Shown: positions 9,709 through 22,320, counted from the stretch's first letter. The stretch is DNA of 64,000 nt from Paraburkholderia dioscoreae (GCF_902459535.1 NZ_LR699553.1:3844001-3908000); one strand, 5' to 3'. Program-made: numbers and translations. Notes: a model not told the origin generated them from the letters alone.

Positions 9709-10131
9709 ATGGAATGCAAAGTAAGCTGGATGGGGCAAGACGGGATGGCGTTTGCAGCCGAGACGGGCAGCGGCCACCTGGTGGCGATGGACGGCGCGCC
9801 TGAAGGCGGCGGCCGCAATCTCGCGCCGCGTCCGATGGAAATGGTTTTGCTCGGCACCGGCGGCTGCACCGCCTACGACGTCGTGATGATCTTGAAGAAA
9901 AGCCGTCAGGAAATCGCCGGGTGTTCGGTCACGCTGAAGGCCGAACGCGCCAGCGAAGATCCGAAAGTGTTCACGAAGATTCACTTCCACTTCACTGTGA
10001 CAGGCAAGAATCTCAACCCGGCCACGGTGGAACGCGCCATCAACCTGTCGCACGACAAATACTGCTCGGCCTCGATCATGATCGCCAAGACCGCCGAGCT
10101 GACGCACTCGTTCGAGATCGTCGCTACCTGA
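9709..10131 (+). CDS. OsmC family protein
   Basis: This 140-residue protein is of the OsmC/Ohr superfamily, cytoplasmic thiol peroxidases or related proteins. The two conserved cysteines are present: one in GTGGCTAYDVVMIL near residue 50 and one in DKYCSASIMIAK near residue 122. The start at 9709 (MECKVSWMGQDGMAF) follows a GGTGGA ribosome-binding site. An upstream in-frame extension has no support. The variant resembles the YhfA-like branch more than Ohr, so peroxidase activity is not assured. A strong terminator follows at 10196. Confidence 0.88.
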   Translation: MECKVSWMGQDGMAFAAETGSGHLVAMDGAPEGGGRNLAPRPMEMVLLGTGGCTAYDVVMILKKSRQEIAGCSVTLKAERASEDPKVFTKIHFHFTVTGKNLNPATVERAINLSHDKYCSASIMIAKTAELTHSFEIVAT

Positions 10132-10195
10132 AAGCGGACTTGCGGTTGCGGCGCGGGCCGGAACGCTCGCCGCCGGACCGAGCGTACAAAAAGTA

Positions 10196-10233
10196 AAAAT
10201 GCCGGCGTCCATATGGACGCCGGCATTTTTTTG
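10196..10233 (+). terminator. Terminator after the OsmC gene
   Basis: A long perfect stem (AATGCCGGCGTCC/GGACGCCGGCATT) around a short ATAT loop is followed by a T run. It separates the OsmC gene from the convergent rnpB. Confidence 0.85.
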
Positions 10234-10239
10234 TCAGAT

Positions 10240-10656
<417 letters not shown>

Positions 10657-10747
10657 GGGCGGATTTTAACACCTGCGGCAGCGGCAAGCCGGGGCAACGG
10701 CTGAAATAGCCGGATGGCCAGGGAATACCGCGACACCCCCCCCGCGC

Positions 10748-11575
10748 TCAGCGCGCGCGCCGCCCCGTGCGAAACACGGACGTGTCGTCGTAAAACACGG
10801 ACGATTCGTTGTCCGGCCACCAGCCCGGAATGCCCAGCACGGGCAATGGCGCGAACATCCGGCTCGTCAGTGCATCCGTGCCCAGCAGCGCTGTGGCGAC
10901 CGAGTCGTCCAGAAACGCTTCGCGCTTCATGGCGTCCCATTCAAAGTATGCGGCCGGCACATCGACGATCCACGCATGCCCCGTGCAGGCCTTGAACGGC
11001 ACAACCAGCTTTTCCATCAGCGCATGGCCGAAGCAGCGCACTTCGCAACCTGCGCCCCAGGCATCGCGCCGGGCGAGCAGCAGCGTCTGCCAGTCGAACC
11101 CACGCAATGCCGCGCTCAAAGCAGGGTCCGCGCATGCGAACAGCAGCGCATTTTCGTCGAACAGGGTCAGCATGTCGCGTACGCCGCCGCGGCTCGGACC
11201 AACGCCCAACGCGTCAATCGCCGCCGACTGACGCGCGTTCAGTGCCGCCTTGATATGCGGAAAGGCGAACCACATCGACGCATTGAAGAAGTCGTGCAGA
11301 TTGTGGCGTGTCGGCACGCAGCCGGTTGCCGCGATATGCGCCTCGTACGCCGCGCCGGGCGGCAGATCGTCCTGCGCGATGAACGCGAGGCGTTGACCAC
11401 GGCCTGTGCTCTGCCGAATCTCTCCGGCGTCGGCGTTCATTTCCGCGAGCAATGCCTCGTAGCTCGTCAGCGCAGCCCGCTGCCAGCGCTTGCCGCGTTC
11501 GGCGAACGGCGCGAACCACGGCTTGGTCCAATCGATGGCAGCGAAGCCCGGCGGCTCCGCCTCACGCGCCTGCAT
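10748..11575 (-). CDS. DUF3025 domain-containing protein
   Basis: The 275-residue protein matches the DUF3025 family common in Burkholderiaceae. Recognisable segments are the N-terminal AIDWTKPWFAPF, the central TRHNLHDFFNASMWFAFPHIKAALN and LTLFDENALLFACADPAL, and the C-terminal APLPVLGIPGWWPDN. There is no signal peptide or membrane segment. The function is unknown. It starts 12 bp after pyrC on the same strand, so the two are probably co-transcribed. Confidence 0.85.
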   Translation of the reverse strand: MQAREAEPPGFAAIDWTKPWFAPFAERGKRWQRAALTSYEALLAEMNADAGEIRQSTGRGQRLAFIAQDDLPPGAAYEAHIAATGCVPTRHNLHDFFNASMWFAFPHIKAALNARQSAAIDALGVGPSRGGVRDMLTLFDENALLFACADPALSAALRGFDWQTLLLARRDAWGAGCEVRCFGHALMEKLVVPFKACTGHAWIVDVPAAYFEWDAMKREAFLDDSVATALLGTDALTSRMFAPLPVLGIPGWWPDNESSVFYDDTSVFRTGRRAR

Positions 11576-11587
11576 CGTGCTGATGCC

Positions 11588-12649
11588 TTAAACCAGGCGC
11601 CAGCCAATCGACTCGCCGCCGCGCAGCGGTACGACCGGCGTATCGCCGACCGGCAGTTCGGCCGGCAGCGTCCATTCCTCACGACGCAGTGTAACTTTCT
11701 CTTCACTGCGCGGCAGACCATAGAAATCCGCGCCGAAAAAGCTCGCGAAGCCTTCGAGCTTGTCCAGTGCGCCGGCCTTGTCGAACGCTTCCGTATAAAG
11801 CTCCAAAGCATGCAGCGCCGTGTAGCAACCCGCGCAGCCGCACGCATGCTCCTTCAGCCCCTTCGGATGCGGCGCGCTGTCCGTGCCGAGGAAAAAGCGC
11901 GGATTGCCCGACGTCGCCGCCTCGACCAGCGCCACCCGATGCGTCTCCCGTTTCAACACCGGCAAACAGTAGTAATGCGGGCGAATGCCGCCCTGGAAGA
12001 TCGCGTTGCGGTTGTACAGCAGGTGATGCGCGGTGATCGTCGCGCCCAGCAGTTCCGGCGCCACGCCGGCTTCGCGGATATAGTCGACCGCGTCTTTCGT
12101 GGTGATGTGCTCGAACACCACCTTCAGCGCCGGAAACGCGCGGCGCAGCGGCGTCATGACCCGGTCGATGAACACCTTCTCGCGGTCGAACAGATCGATT
12201 GACGAATCCGTCACTTCGCCGTGCACCAGCAGCGGCATGCCCAGTTCCTGCATCACTTCGAGCGTTTTCGCGCACTTCATGATGTCGGTGACGCCCGCGT
12301 CCGAGTTGGTCGTCGCGCCCGCCGGGTACAGCTTCACGCCGTGCACGAAGCCGCTTTCACGCGCGCGGCGGATTTCGTCGGGCGGCGTGTTGTCGGTCAG
12401 GTACAGCGTCATCAGCGGTTCGAACTTCGCGCCTTCGGGAATCGCGGCGACGATGCGCTCGCGATAAGCCTGCGCCATTGCGGTGGTCGTGACCGGCGGC
12501 TTCAGGTTCGGCATGATGATCGCGCGGCCGAACTGGCGCGCGGTGTCCGGCAGCACAGCAGCCAGCATCGCACCGTCGCGGACGTGCAGATGCCAGTCGT
12601 CCGGCCGGACGAGCGTGATGGAGTCGAGGGAAGCGTTGGAAGCGGTCAT
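11588..12649 (-). CDS. pyrC: Dihydroorotase
   Basis: PyrC cyclises N-carbamoyl-aspartate to dihydroorotate in de novo pyrimidine synthesis. Metal-binding and catalytic features are visible: [13 protein letters not shown] (HxH), [16 protein letters not shown] with the lysine that is carboxylated in the family, [30 protein letters not shown] and FLGTDSAPH. The start at 12649 ([20 protein letters not shown]) gives 353 residues, normal for the E. coli-type enzyme. The open frame runs far upstream but overlaps the divergent amidotransferase gene and has no conserved sequence. Confidence 0.97.
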   Translation of the reverse strand: MTASNASLDSITLVRPDDWHLHVRDGAMLAAVLPDTARQFGRAIIMPNLKPPVTTTAMAQAYRERIVAAIPEGAKFEPLMTLYLTDNTPPDEIRRARESGFVHGVKLYPAGATTNSDAGVTDIMKCAKTLEVMQELGMPLLVHGEVTDSSIDLFDREKVFIDRVMTPLRRAFPALKVVFEHITTKDAVDYIREAGVAPELLGATITAHHLLYNRNAIFQGGIRPHYYCLPVLKRETHRVALVEAATSGNPRFFLGTDSAPHPKGLKEHACGCAGCYTALHALELYTEAFDKAGALDKLEGFASFFGADFYGLPRSEEKVTLRREEWTLPAELPVGDTPVVPLRGGESIGWRLV

Positions 12650-12817
12650 GGCGAAAAGGGGGACGAGTTTCGGCGACAAAAGCCAATCTATGCGGTCAAA
12701 CCGCGACGTTGCGGCATAAACACACGTCAATTTTGCTATTTGGCGTTTCTGGCTCGGTGATATGCTTGGAAAATCATCATTGTAACGGCTCGCCCCGTTC
12801 ACAGGCTTACCCGCAAC

Positions 12818-13756
12818 ATGTGCCAACTTCTCGGAATGAACTGCGCCGCGCCAACGGACGTCACGTTCTCGTTCACCGGCTTTGCGGCGCGCGGCGGCGT
12901 CACCGACCACCATGCCGACGGCTGGGGCATCGCCTTCTTCGAAGACAAAGCCTGCCGCCTGTTCATCGACCATCAATCGTCGGCTACCTCGCCGATCGCC
13001 GAGATGGTCAAGCGCTATCCGATCAAATCGAAGAACACCATTGCGCATATCCGCAAGGCGACGCAGGGGCACATCCTGCTCGAAAACTGCCACCCGTTCA
13101 TGCGCGAACTGTGGGGACGCCACTGGATCTTCGCGCACAACGGCGACCTCAAGGATTATTCGCCGGCCCTGTCGGGCGTGTACCAGCCGGTCGGCACGAC
13201 CGACAGCGAACTGGCGTTCTGCGCGCTGCTCGAAGGCTTGCGTAAGGCTTTTCCCGGCGCGCAGCAGCCGCCGCTCGACGAATTGTTTGCCGCACTCGAA
13301 ACGCTCACGCGCGAAATCACGCAATTCGGCGTGTTCAATTTCCTGATGTCGAACGGCCAGGCGCTGTTCGCGCATTGCTCGACCCATCTGTATTACATCG
13401 TGCGGCGCTGGCCGTTTTCCACCGCGCATCTCGTCGACGCGGACGTGTCGATCGATTTCGCCAAATACACGACGCCCGAAGACCGCGTCGCGGTGATCGC
13501 CACCAAGCCACTGACCGACAACGAAGTCTGGACCGCGTTCGAACCGGGCGATCTGATGATGTTCCAGCACGGCGAGGTGATCGGCCGCGTGAACGTGCCG
13601 GTGCCGGTTTCGGTGCTCGAAAAACTGCGCAATCCCGCTTTGGACGCGTCGGCTTCGGCCAGCACAATCGCGGCTTCGACCGAAGCCATGCAAGCCGAGA
13701 GGGACGCCGAGGTGGATCTGGAAGCTGCGGACGACGCCGCCGCATTCGAATCCTGA
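12818..13756 (+). CDS. Class II glutamine amidotransferase
   Basis: This is a stand-alone class II (Ntn-type) glutamine amidotransferase resembling YafJ. Cys2 directly after the start Met ([12 protein letters not shown]) is the nucleophile. Family segments are [40 protein letters not shown] and [16 protein letters not shown]. It has 312 residues and an Ala/Ser-rich C-terminal tail of about 40 residues that looks disordered. The amine acceptor is unknown. It diverges from pyrC and ends at a strong terminator shared with the convergent gltL. Confidence 0.9.
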   Translation: MCQLLGMNCAAPTDVTFSFTGFAARGGVTDHHADGWGIAFFEDKACRLFIDHQSSATSPIAEMVKRYPIKSKNTIAHIRKATQGHILLENCHPFMRELWGRHWIFAHNGDLKDYSPALSGVYQPVGTTDSELAFCALLEGLRKAFPGAQQPPLDELFAALETLTREITQFGVFNFLMSNGQALFAHCSTHLYYIVRRWPFSTAHLVDADVSIDFAKYTTPEDRVAVIATKPLTDNEVWTAFEPGDLMMFQHGEVIGRVNVPVPVSVLEKLRNPALDASASASTIAASTEAMQAERDAEVDLEAADDAAAFES

Positions 13757-13811
13757 GCGCTCGAGCAGTTAAGCCCGCCGACGTTCGCTCAAATCGAAGC
13801 ACCAGAAACAG

Positions 13812-13843
13812 AAAAGCCGCTTTCGAAGCGGCTTTTCTGTTTC
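13812..13843. terminator. Bidirectional terminator
   Basis: AGAAAAGCCGCTTC/GAAGCGGCTTTTCT forms a perfect palindromic stem with T runs in both directions between convergent genes. Confidence 0.85.
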
Positions 13844-13890
13844 CGTGCTCGTGGGCCGCACCGCCTGAACGGCGCGGCCCCAAGGCACAC

Positions 13891-14616
13891 TCAGTGCAGG
13901 ATCTTGGCCAAAAAATCCTTGGCGCGATCCGACTTCGGATTGGCGAAGAAGTCTTCCTTGCGGTCGTCTTCCACGATCAAGCCCTTGTCCATGAAGATCA
14001 CGCGGTGCGCGACCTTCTTCGCGAAGCCCATTTCGTGCGTGACGCACATCATGGTCATGCCTTCCTGCGCGAGTTCGACCATCACGTCGAGCACTTCGTT
14101 GATCATTTCCGGATCGAGCGCCGAAGTCGGCTCGTCGAACAGCATGGCGATCGGGTCCATCGACAACGCGCGCGCAATCGCCACGCGCTGCTGCTGACCG
14201 CCCGACAACTGGCCCGGAAACTTGTCCGCATGCGCGCGCAAGCCCACGCGATCGAGCAGCTTCAGCCCTTTCGCCGTGGCTTCGTCTTTCGAGCGGCCGA
14301 GCACCTTCACCTGGGCGAGCGTGAGGTTCTGCACGATCGACAGATGCGGGAACAGTTCGAAGTGCTGAAACACCATGCCGACCTTGGAGCGCAGCTTCGA
14401 CAGATTGGTTTTCTTGTCGGTGAGCGACTGACCGTTGATGATGATCTCGCCCTTCTGGAACGGCTCGAGGCCGTTGACGGTTTTGATCAGCGTGGACTTG
14501 CCCGAGCCCGACGGCCCGCACACCACCACCACTTCACCTTTTTTGACTTCCGTCGTGCAGTCGGTCAGCACCTGAAACTGACCGTACCACTTCGAAACAT
14601 TCTTGATAGAGATCAT
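13891..14616 (-). CDS. gltL: Glutamate/aspartate ABC transporter ATP-binding protein
   Basis: This is the ATPase of a polar amino-acid importer. It is 241 residues long, exactly the GltL/GlnQ length. It carries Walker A ([14 protein letters not shown]), the Q-loop region, the signature [15 protein letters not shown], Walker B ([14 protein letters not shown]) and the H-loop ([11 protein letters not shown]). The ATG at 14616 overlaps the gltK stop by 4 bases (ATGA), indicating translational coupling. It is the last gene of gltI-gltJ-gltK-gltL. Confidence 0.96.
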   Translation of the reverse strand: MISIKNVSKWYGQFQVLTDCTTEVKKGEVVVVCGPSGSGKSTLIKTVNGLEPFQKGEIIINGQSLTDKKTNLSKLRSKVGMVFQHFELFPHLSIVQNLTLAQVKVLGRSKDEATAKGLKLLDRVGLRAHADKFPGQLSGGQQQRVAIARALSMDPIAMLFDEPTSALDPEMINEVLDVMVELAQEGMTMMCVTHEMGFAKKVAHRVIFMDKGLIVEDDRKEDFFANPKSDRAKDFLAKILH

Positions 14617-15290
14617 CTTGCGACCTTTTTCTGAAGACCTTTGACGAGGCTCGACGCGATCACGCAGATCACGAAATAACACGCGCCCGCGAACAGTACC
14701 ATTTCGACATTCGTACCGTCACGGTCGCCAATATTCGTAGCGGTGCGGAAGAAGTCGGCGAGGCTGATCACGTAGACGAGCGACGTATCCTGAAACAGCA
14801 CGATACCCTGCGTGAGCAGCAGCGGCACCATCGCGCGGAATGCCTGCGGCAGCACGATCAGGCGCATGGCCTGCGCGTAGTTCATGCCGAGCGCGAACGC
14901 CGCGTTGACCTGTCCGCGCGGCACGGCCTGAATGCCGGCGCGGATGATCTCCGAATAGTACGCCGCCTCGAACAGCGAGAACGCGACCATGGCCGACGCA
15001 AGGCGAATGTCGATATCCGCCGACAACCCGAGCACGTTCTGCAGCACTTGCGGCACGATCAGGAAGAACCACAGCAGCACCATCACCAGCGGGATGGAAC
15101 GGAAGATCGTCACGTAGCCCTTCGCGAACCACTCGAAGGGTTTGAACGACGACAGCCGCAACATCGCGAGAACGGTGCCCCAGATAATGCCGAACACGAT
15201 CGCGATCACCGTGATTTTCAAGGTGACGACGGCGCCGGTCCACAGCGTAGGCAATGCGCCCGGAATACCGCTCCAGTCGAAATGGTGCAT
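14613..15290 (-). CDS. gltK: Glutamate/aspartate ABC transporter permease GltK
   Basis: This inner-membrane permease of the HisM/GltK family has 225 residues. Several hydrophobic segments are visible ([27 protein letters not shown] near the N-terminus). The family EAA loop contact with the ATPase lies around [23 protein letters not shown]. Its start codon overlaps the gltJ stop by one base (TAATG) and its stop overlaps gltL, a tight operon. Confidence 0.95.
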   Translation of the reverse strand: MHHFDWSGIPGALPTLWTGAVVTLKITVIAIVFGIIWGTVLAMLRLSSFKPFEWFAKGYVTIFRSIPLVMVLLWFFLIVPQVLQNVLGLSADIDIRLASAMVAFSLFEAAYYSEIIRAGIQAVPRGQVNAAFALGMNYAQAMRLIVLPQAFRAMVPLLLTQGIVLFQDTSLVYVISLADFFRTATNIGDRDGTNVEMVLFAGACYFVICVIASSLVKGLQKKVAR

Positions 15291-16036
15291 TACTTGCCTC
15301 CGATATAGCCGGGCAACCGGGTCTTCGCTTCGACCCAGCGCATGAGTTGCATCACGACCAGATTAATCAGCATGTACGCCACCGTGACCGCGATAAACGA
15401 CTCATACGTCTGCGACGTATAGTCGACCAATTGGCGCGCCTGAGCGGAGAGATCGAGCAAACCGATCGTCGACGCGACCGCCGAGTTCTTGAAGATATTC
15501 AGAAACTCGGACGTGAGCGGCGGCACAATGATCCGGTACGCGACCGGCAGCAGCACGTAGCGATACGTCTGCCATTGCGTGAAGCCCATTGCCAGACCCG
15601 CGGCGCGCTGGCCGCGCGGCAGCGCATTGATACCCGAGCGCACCTGCTCGCACACGCGCGCGGCAGTGAAGAGCCCGAGACAGATGATCGACGACGAGAA
15701 GAACTGCGCGCCCGGCGGGAGTTGCTTGAACCAGTTGCCCACCGAAACCGGCAGCAACTCCGGTATCACCAGATACCAGATGAAGAACTGCACGATCAGC
15801 GGAATGTTTCGGAAAATCGCAACATAGAGCGTGCCGATGCCCGACGCCCATTTATTCGGCACCGTGCGCAGCACGCCGAACAACGAACCGACGATCAGCG
15901 CGATCACCCATGCCGACAGCGACACGGTAATCGTCACCCAGAAGCCCGACAGCAACCAGCCCAGATAGGTGGTCGGCTCGCCGGTGGAGACCGGACTCAG
16001 CAGAATGCCCCAGTTCCAGTGATATGACATGACCAA
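15290..16036 (-). CDS. gltJ: Glutamate/aspartate ABC transporter permease GltJ
   Basis: This is the second permease of the importer, with 248 residues. It begins [16 protein letters not shown], shows the transmembrane segment [22 protein letters not shown], and has the EAA-loop region [23 protein letters not shown]. It pairs with GltK as a heterodimer in the inner membrane. It lies 76 bp downstream of the binding-protein gene and is coupled to gltK. Confidence 0.95.
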   Translation of the reverse strand: MVMSYHWNWGILLSPVSTGEPTTYLGWLLSGFWVTITVSLSAWVIALIVGSLFGVLRTVPNKWASGIGTLYVAIFRNIPLIVQFFIWYLVIPELLPVSVGNWFKQLPPGAQFFSSSIICLGLFTAARVCEQVRSGINALPRGQRAAGLAMGFTQWQTYRYVLLPVAYRIIVPPLTSEFLNIFKNSAVASTIGLLDLSAQARQLVDYTSQTYESFIAVTVAYMLINLVVMQLMRWVEAKTRLPGYIGGK

Positions 16037-16112
16037 GACTCCAGCAAAAAGAAACGGAAGAAGCGCGTGGCCCCTTCCGTTTCGTTCAGCGTTTCAAAAA
16101 AACAGCTAAGGT

Positions 16113-17006
16113 TTAATCGATTGCCTTGTCATTCGGGCTCTTGTAGAGCGCCTTGATGTCGTCGCTTTCCGGGAAGTTCAGGTTCAGGCCCTTCGGCGGA
16201 ATCGGCGATTCGAACCACTTCTTGTAGATCGCGTCGGCTTCGCCCGAGGTTTCGACCTTGGCGATCGCGTCGTCGACGACCTTCTTGAATTCCGGATCGT
16301 TCTTGCGAATCATGCAGCCGTACGCTTCATGCGATTGCGGCGCGCCGACGATCACGAAATCGGCCGGGTTGTTCGACTTCGCGCGTTCGCCCGCGAGCAG
16401 TGCGTCGTCCATCATGAAGGCAGCGGCGCGGCCCGTGGAGAGCGTCAGGAACGACTCGCCGTGGTCTTTCGCGCTGATGATGTTCATGCCCATGCTCTTG
16501 TCCTGGTTCATCTTGCGAAGCAGGCGCTCGGAGGTGGTGCCGGCGGTCGTGACGACCGTCTTGCCCTTCAGGTCGGCCCAGTCCTTGATACCGGAGTCTT
16601 TCTTGGTCATGAGGCGCGTGCCGATCACGAAGATCGTGTTCGAGAAGGCAACCTGCTGCTGACGTTCAGCATTGTTGGTGGTCGAGCCGCATTCCATGTC
16701 GACGGTGCCGTTCTGCACCAGTGGAATACGGTTTTGCGACGTGACCGGCGTGAGCTTGACCTTCAGGTTCGGCATGTTCAGCTTCTGCTTCACCGCGTCC
16801 ACCACTTTCAGGGCGAATTCCTGCGAGTAGCCGATAACGTTCTGCTTGTCGTCGTAATACGAAAACGGGATCGACGATTCGCGATGACCCAGCGAAATGA
16901 CGCCCGTGTCCTTGATCTTTTTCAGCGTACCCGCGTCTTGCGCATGCGCGCCAACCGTGAACAGTCCGAGAGTCGCGAGCAGCAGCGCAGCTTTTTTAAC
17001 CTTCAT
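16113..17006 (-). CDS. gltI: Glutamate/aspartate periplasmic binding protein
   Basis: This is the solute-binding protein of the importer. A Sec signal peptide is clear (MKVKKAALLLATLGLFTVGAHA, cleaved before QDAG), followed by a type-3 family binding domain: SLGHRESSIPFSYYD, GYSQEFALKVVDAV, TVDMECGSTTN and AGTTSERLLR. The start at 17006 is fixed by the signal peptide and the AAGGAGATC ribosome-binding site. The product has 297 residues. It is first in the operon, as usual for the most abundant component. Confidence 0.95.
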   Translation of the reverse strand: MKVKKAALLLATLGLFTVGAHAQDAGTLKKIKDTGVISLGHRESSIPFSYYDDKQNVIGYSQEFALKVVDAVKQKLNMPNLKVKLTPVTSQNRIPLVQNGTVDMECGSTTNNAERQQQVAFSNTIFVIGTRLMTKKDSGIKDWADLKGKTVVTTAGTTSERLLRKMNQDKSMGMNIISAKDHGESFLTLSTGRAAAFMMDDALLAGERAKSNNPADFVIVGAPQSHEAYGCMIRKNDPEFKKVVDDAIAKVETSGEADAIYKKWFESPIPPKGLNLNFPESDDIKALYKSPNDKAID

Positions 17007-17149
17007 TTTTGATCTCCTTGGCAAGAACCGGCGCCAGTTTAGCAAAGTAATTATTCTGAAAGTATCGCTATAAACCATGTTGTTGCGTGGCCGCCGCTAA
17101 GCGTTTGCGGCGCTTGCGGCCGGTCGGTCAACCTTTCCGGATATGCAAA

Positions 17150-17180
17150 GGCGAGCGGCATCGATACGATGCCGCTCGCC
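17150..17180 (-). terminator. Terminator downstream of gdhA
   Basis: A 14-bp perfect stem (GGCGAGCGGCATCG and its complement) with a 3-nt loop lies between gdhA and gltI. It is followed by only a short T tract on the minus strand. Confidence 0.65.
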
Positions 17181-17270
17181 GGGCCCAACACGCGGTCTCG
17201 TGAACCGCGTCAAAGCAGGGATTGGCGGCGGTCCTGCCAGATAGCAGAGCCGCCGTTCGCAACGGAAAGA

Positions 17271-18593
17271 TCAGGGATACAGGCCGCGCAGTTCGCGCGC
17301 TTCCAGGATCCGCTTACACGCGACGATAAACGCCGCGGTCCGCACGGACACCTTCTGCTCGCTCGAAACCTGCCACACAGCGGCGAACGCTTCGCGCATC
17401 ACACGCTCCAGACGCTGGTTGATCTCGTCTTCCGTCCAGAAGAAGCTCGAAAAGTCCTGCACCCATTCGAAGTACGACACGGTCACGCCGCCGGCGTTGG
17501 CCACCACGTCCGGAATCACGAGAATGCCGCGATCGTGCAGGATGTCGTCCGCCGCCGTGGTGGTCGGGCCGTTGGCGCCTTCCACGACGATCTTCGTCCT
17601 GATCTTCGCCGCGTTCTTTTCGGTGATCTGGTTTTCCAGCGCGGCCGGAATCAGGATGTCCGATTCGACCGTCCAGAATTCTTCATTGGTTACGGCGTCC
17701 GCTTCCGGGAACCCGCCCACGCCGCCGTGCCTGGCCACGTGGTCGAGGAGTGCGACCGCGTCGATACCCGTCGACTTGTACAGCGAGCCGGTGTGGTCCT
17801 GCACCGCGACCAGCTTCGAACCCGCTTCCTGGAACAGACGCGCCGCGATTCCGCCGACGTTGCCGAAACCCTGCACCGCGATGCGCGCGCCTTCGATGTC
17901 CACACCGATACGGCGTGCGGCTTCGGAAGCCACCACGAACACGCCGCGGCCCGTCGCCTCGCGGCGGCCGAGCGAGCCGCCCAGCGTGATCGGCTTGCCC
18001 GTCACGACGCCCGTGGCAGTTTGGCCCTGGTTCATCGAGTACGTGTCCATCATCCACGCCATGATCTGCTCGTTCGTATTCACGTCCGGCGCGGGAATGT
18101 CGGTATTCGGTCCGATGATGATGCCGATTTCGCTGGTGTAGCGGCGCGTCACGCGTTCGAGCTCACCGCGCGACAGGGTGCGCGGGTCGACCCGGATGCC
18201 GCCCTTCGCACCGCCGTACGGCACGTTGACCGCAGCATTCTTCACCGACATCCACGCCGACAGCGCCATCACTTCCGACAGCGTCACGTCCTGGTGGTAA
18301 CGCACACCGCCCTTGCCCGGACCGCGCGACACGTTGTGCTGCACGCGATAGCCTTCGAAGTGTGCGACCGTGCCGTTATCGAGTTCGATAGGCACATCGA
18401 CGATCAGAATGCGCTTCGGGCGCTTCAGGGTTTCGAGCCAGCGGGACAGGGAGCCGAGGTACGGCGCGACGCGATCGACCTGACGCAGGTAGTTGCCCCA
18501 CGGGCCGAGGTCGTCTTTATTCAGGTAGGAAGGAACCGAGTGCAACGTTGCTGCGGATTGTGCGAGTTGTGCTGCCTGTTGCTGGGATGACAT
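17271..18593 (-). CDS. gdhA: Glu/Leu/Phe/Val dehydrogenase (glutamate dehydrogenase)
   Basis: This enzyme interconverts glutamate and 2-oxoglutarate plus ammonia. The 440-residue protein has the family signatures: [13 protein letters not shown], the catalytic-lysine segment [14 protein letters not shown], and a Rossmann nucleotide site ([24 protein letters not shown]). The length fits small hexameric GDHs. Coenzyme preference cannot be decided by eye. It lies just upstream of the glutamate transporter on the same strand, so uptake and catabolism genes are adjacent, although a terminator separates them. Confidence 0.93.
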   Translation of the reverse strand: MSSQQQAAQLAQSAATLHSVPSYLNKDDLGPWGNYLRQVDRVAPYLGSLSRWLETLKRPKRILIVDVPIELDNGTVAHFEGYRVQHNVSRGPGKGGVRYHQDVTLSEVMALSAWMSVKNAAVNVPYGGAKGGIRVDPRTLSRGELERVTRRYTSEIGIIIGPNTDIPAPDVNTNEQIMAWMMDTYSMNQGQTATGVVTGKPITLGGSLGRREATGRGVFVVASEAARRIGVDIEGARIAVQGFGNVGGIAARLFQEAGSKLVAVQDHTGSLYKSTGIDAVALLDHVARHGGVGGFPEADAVTNEEFWTVESDILIPAALENQITEKNAAKIRTKIVVEGANGPTTTAADDILHDRGILVIPDVVANAGGVTVSYFEWVQDFSSFFWTEDEINQRLERVMREAFAAVWQVSSEQKVSVRTAAFIVACKRILEARELRGLYP

Positions 18594-18729
18594 GAACGCT
18601 CCGGCGTTGATCGAATGACAACATTGTCGAAAAACGCCGTTTTGAAATCCAATGCCGTTTCCTTATCCGATTATGTTTTTTTTGCATAACCATCAGGAAG
18701 CCGCAAATTCGCGTCGTAGGGGGGCAGGT

Positions 18730-19686
18730 TCAGGCCGCGCCCGGCGCCAGTTCCTGCGACACCACGTCCCACAGCTGACGCACGAGTATCTGGCGGGCAT
18801 CGTCGCTCTTTGCCGCGAGCTTGTCGCGGTACAGACGGATCTCCATGGTCAGCGTGAGTTGGCCTTCCGGCGTGCCGCGTGTGGCGCGGTCGAGGCGGAT
18901 CAGCTTGCCGTCGGCGACCGCGTCTTCCACCGCGCTATGCGGCAGGAAAGCGATGCCGTGCCCGGCCAGCGCCATCGCCTTGAGTCCTTCGGCCATGTCG
19001 GTTTCATAGAGCCGGTCGAGATACAGACGCTCCGGCGCGTTGGCCAGAATCACTTCGGTCATGCGGCCCAGATAGGCGTTCGGCGTATAGGACAGATACG
19101 GCGTGGGCGCCTCGGCGCTGCCCGGCAACGTGTGACGCGGCCGGCCCGCACGGCCGGGCGCGGAGAACGGACTGATCGGCTCGATGCCAAGCGTCAGCAT
19201 GTCGTAGCGGCCCGGATCGAGCGCGACCGGGTGGCTGGGATGGTGATAGCCCATCATCAGATCGCAGCCGCCTTCCACCAGCGACAACGCCGCATCGTGC
19301 ACGTTCAGCGCGCGCAGCCGGGTATGGATCGGGCCCATCTGCGCTTCGATACGCTGCAGCCAGCGCGGAAAGTAAGTCAAGGACAGCGTATGCGGCACCG
19401 CGAATTCGATAGTCGCCTGCGGCGTCGCCGTATGCCCGCGCAGCAACGCCCGCGCCTCGTGGAACTGCGACAGCATGGCGAGCGCCTGTTCGTTGAACAC
19501 CTGGCCGGCCGCCGTCAACCGCGTCGGATAAACCGAACGGTCGATCAGTTCCGTGCCGAGCCACGCTTCCAGCGCCTGAATCCGCCGTGAGAAAGCCGGC
19601 TGCGTGACGTGCCGCAACTCGGCCGAACGACTGAAACTACGCGTTTCCGCGAGCGAAACGAAGTCTTCGAGCCATTTCAGTTCCAT
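18730..19686 (-). CDS. LysR family transcriptional regulator
   Basis: This 318-residue LysR-type regulator has its N-terminal winged helix in residues 1-60 (MELKWLEDFVSLAETRSFSRSAELRHVTQPAFSRRIQALE) and a C-terminal effector domain. The LKWLEDF opening and the TQPAFSRRI helix resemble the HypT/YjiE branch, which senses hypochlorite through methionines. That subfamily call is tentative. It is divergent from a glycosyltransferase gene 298 bp away. No T-N11-A operator stood out clearly. Confidence 0.9.
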   Translation of the reverse strand: MELKWLEDFVSLAETRSFSRSAELRHVTQPAFSRRIQALEAWLGTELIDRSVYPTRLTAAGQVFNEQALAMLSQFHEARALLRGHTATPQATIEFAVPHTLSLTYFPRWLQRIEAQMGPIHTRLRALNVHDAALSLVEGGCDLMMGYHHPSHPVALDPGRYDMLTLGIEPISPFSAPGRAGRPRHTLPGSAEAPTPYLSYTPNAYLGRMTEVILANAPERLYLDRLYETDMAEGLKAMALAGHGIAFLPHSAVEDAVADGKLIRLDRATRGTPEGQLTLTMEIRLYRDKLAAKSDDARQILVRQLWDVVSQELAPGAA

Positions 19687-19984
19687 GCGGAGCCTGCCAC
19701 CAGCGGAGGGAAGAAGTCAGCATTCTAGATGCTGCCGCGAAGCTGACCGCGGCGACGCGGCGAGGTCCGGCCATGTCTGCCCGCGAAATCGGACTATGCC
19801 GATAGGCCAGGTCGAGGCGACTCTATATCTTGCCTCGGGCAATTCGCGGAGCCTCTGTCGGCCCAGTAGTGTGCCTCGAACGACACCGCGCCGAGCAGAA
19901 CGAGGTAGTCGCCGTTCCGAATCGCACCACGCCGCAGCCACGCAACTCCGGCTATCGACCACATCCCTTCCTGCACACCCAGCC
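19687..19984. other. Intergenic region between divergent LysR and glycosyltransferase genes
   Basis: About 298 bp that must hold both promoters. I see no gene, no hairpin of note and no repeat. The open frame that enters it from the glycosyltransferase has no conserved sequence upstream of the ATG at 19985. Confidence 0.5.
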
Positions 19985-20737
19985 ATGTCCCCACTCGTTT
20001 CCATCATCACGCCGACGGCCAATCGCGAAGCTCTGCTGCCGGCCGCCGCGCGCTGCGTCCTTAGCCAGCAAGTCGACTGGGAATGGCTGGTGCTCGACGA
20101 CAGCGCCGAGCCGAGCGCGTACATGCGGGCGTTGGCATCGCAGGACACACGCATTCGCTATTTTCATTCGCCCACGCGCATGTCGATCGGCGCAAAGCGC
20201 AACCACCTGATCGGCGAAGCGCGCGGCCCGGTAATCGCCCATTTCGACGACGACGATCACTACGCGCCGCATTACCTCGCGCACATGATCGGAACAATGC
20301 AGGACAACAGCGCCGACCTCATCAAGCTATCGGGCTTTTTCATGTACGCGCCGCATACACAGTTCTTCGGCTACATGGACCTGAACGCGAAGGTGGGCCT
20401 CCACTACGAGCTGAGCGGCCGCTCGGTCAGTCACATTGAATTCCACGAGAAAATGCAGATCGGCGCGGATTTCATCCTGTTCTATGGTTTCTCGTATGTG
20501 TACGACAAGGCGCTCGCCGCAATGGCGGCCTTCGACGACATCGATCTCTACGAAGACGAGCGCTTTATCCGTCGCGTGGTCGATAGCGGCCGCAAAGTCA
20601 TCGCGGTAGACGATCCGCGCGCCAGTTGCCTGCATCTGGTCCATCCCGCTTCGACCTCGCGGTGCTTTGCGCGCTACTCGATGCCGTCGTTCATTCTCCC
20701 CACGCTGTTTCCCGGCTACGAAGGCCACCGGGGCTAG
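19985..20737 (+). CDS. Glycosyltransferase family 2 protein
   Basis: This 250-residue GT-A fold glycosyltransferase opens with the family strand VSIITPTANREALL, continues with WEWLVLDDSAEPSAYM and the SIGAKRNHLI segment, and has the metal-binding DXD motif in AHFDDDDHYAPHYL. There are no membrane segments. It stands alone, outside any polysaccharide cluster, so donor and acceptor are unknown. The start at 19985 (MSPLVSIITPT) follows from the conserved first strand. Confidence 0.85.
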   Translation: MSPLVSIITPTANREALLPAAARCVLSQQVDWEWLVLDDSAEPSAYMRALASQDTRIRYFHSPTRMSIGAKRNHLIGEARGPVIAHFDDDDHYAPHYLAHMIGTMQDNSADLIKLSGFFMYAPHTQFFGYMDLNAKVGLHYELSGRSVSHIEFHEKMQIGADFILFYGFSYVYDKALAAMAAFDDIDLYEDERFIRRVVDSGRKVIAVDDPRASCLHLVHPASTSRCFARYSMPSFILPTLFPGYEGHRG

Positions 20738-22243
<1,506 letters not shown>

Positions 22244-22291
22244 TCCCATTCAGCCGCATCGGCTGTTGCTCGACTCGTTGCATGAGGCATG

Positions 22292-22320
22292 AAAAAACCG
22301 CTCCTCGGAGCGGTTTTTTT
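22292..22320. terminator. Bidirectional terminator between purB and gntK
   Basis: AAAAAACCGCTCC and its complement form a perfect stem flanked by A and T runs, serving convergent genes. Confidence 0.85.

Noticed and set aside
12650..13693. N-terminal extension of the pyrC frame upstream of 12649
   Set aside because: It overlaps the divergent amidotransferase gene on the other strand and has no dihydroorotase sequence. The conserved start is [20 protein letters not shown].
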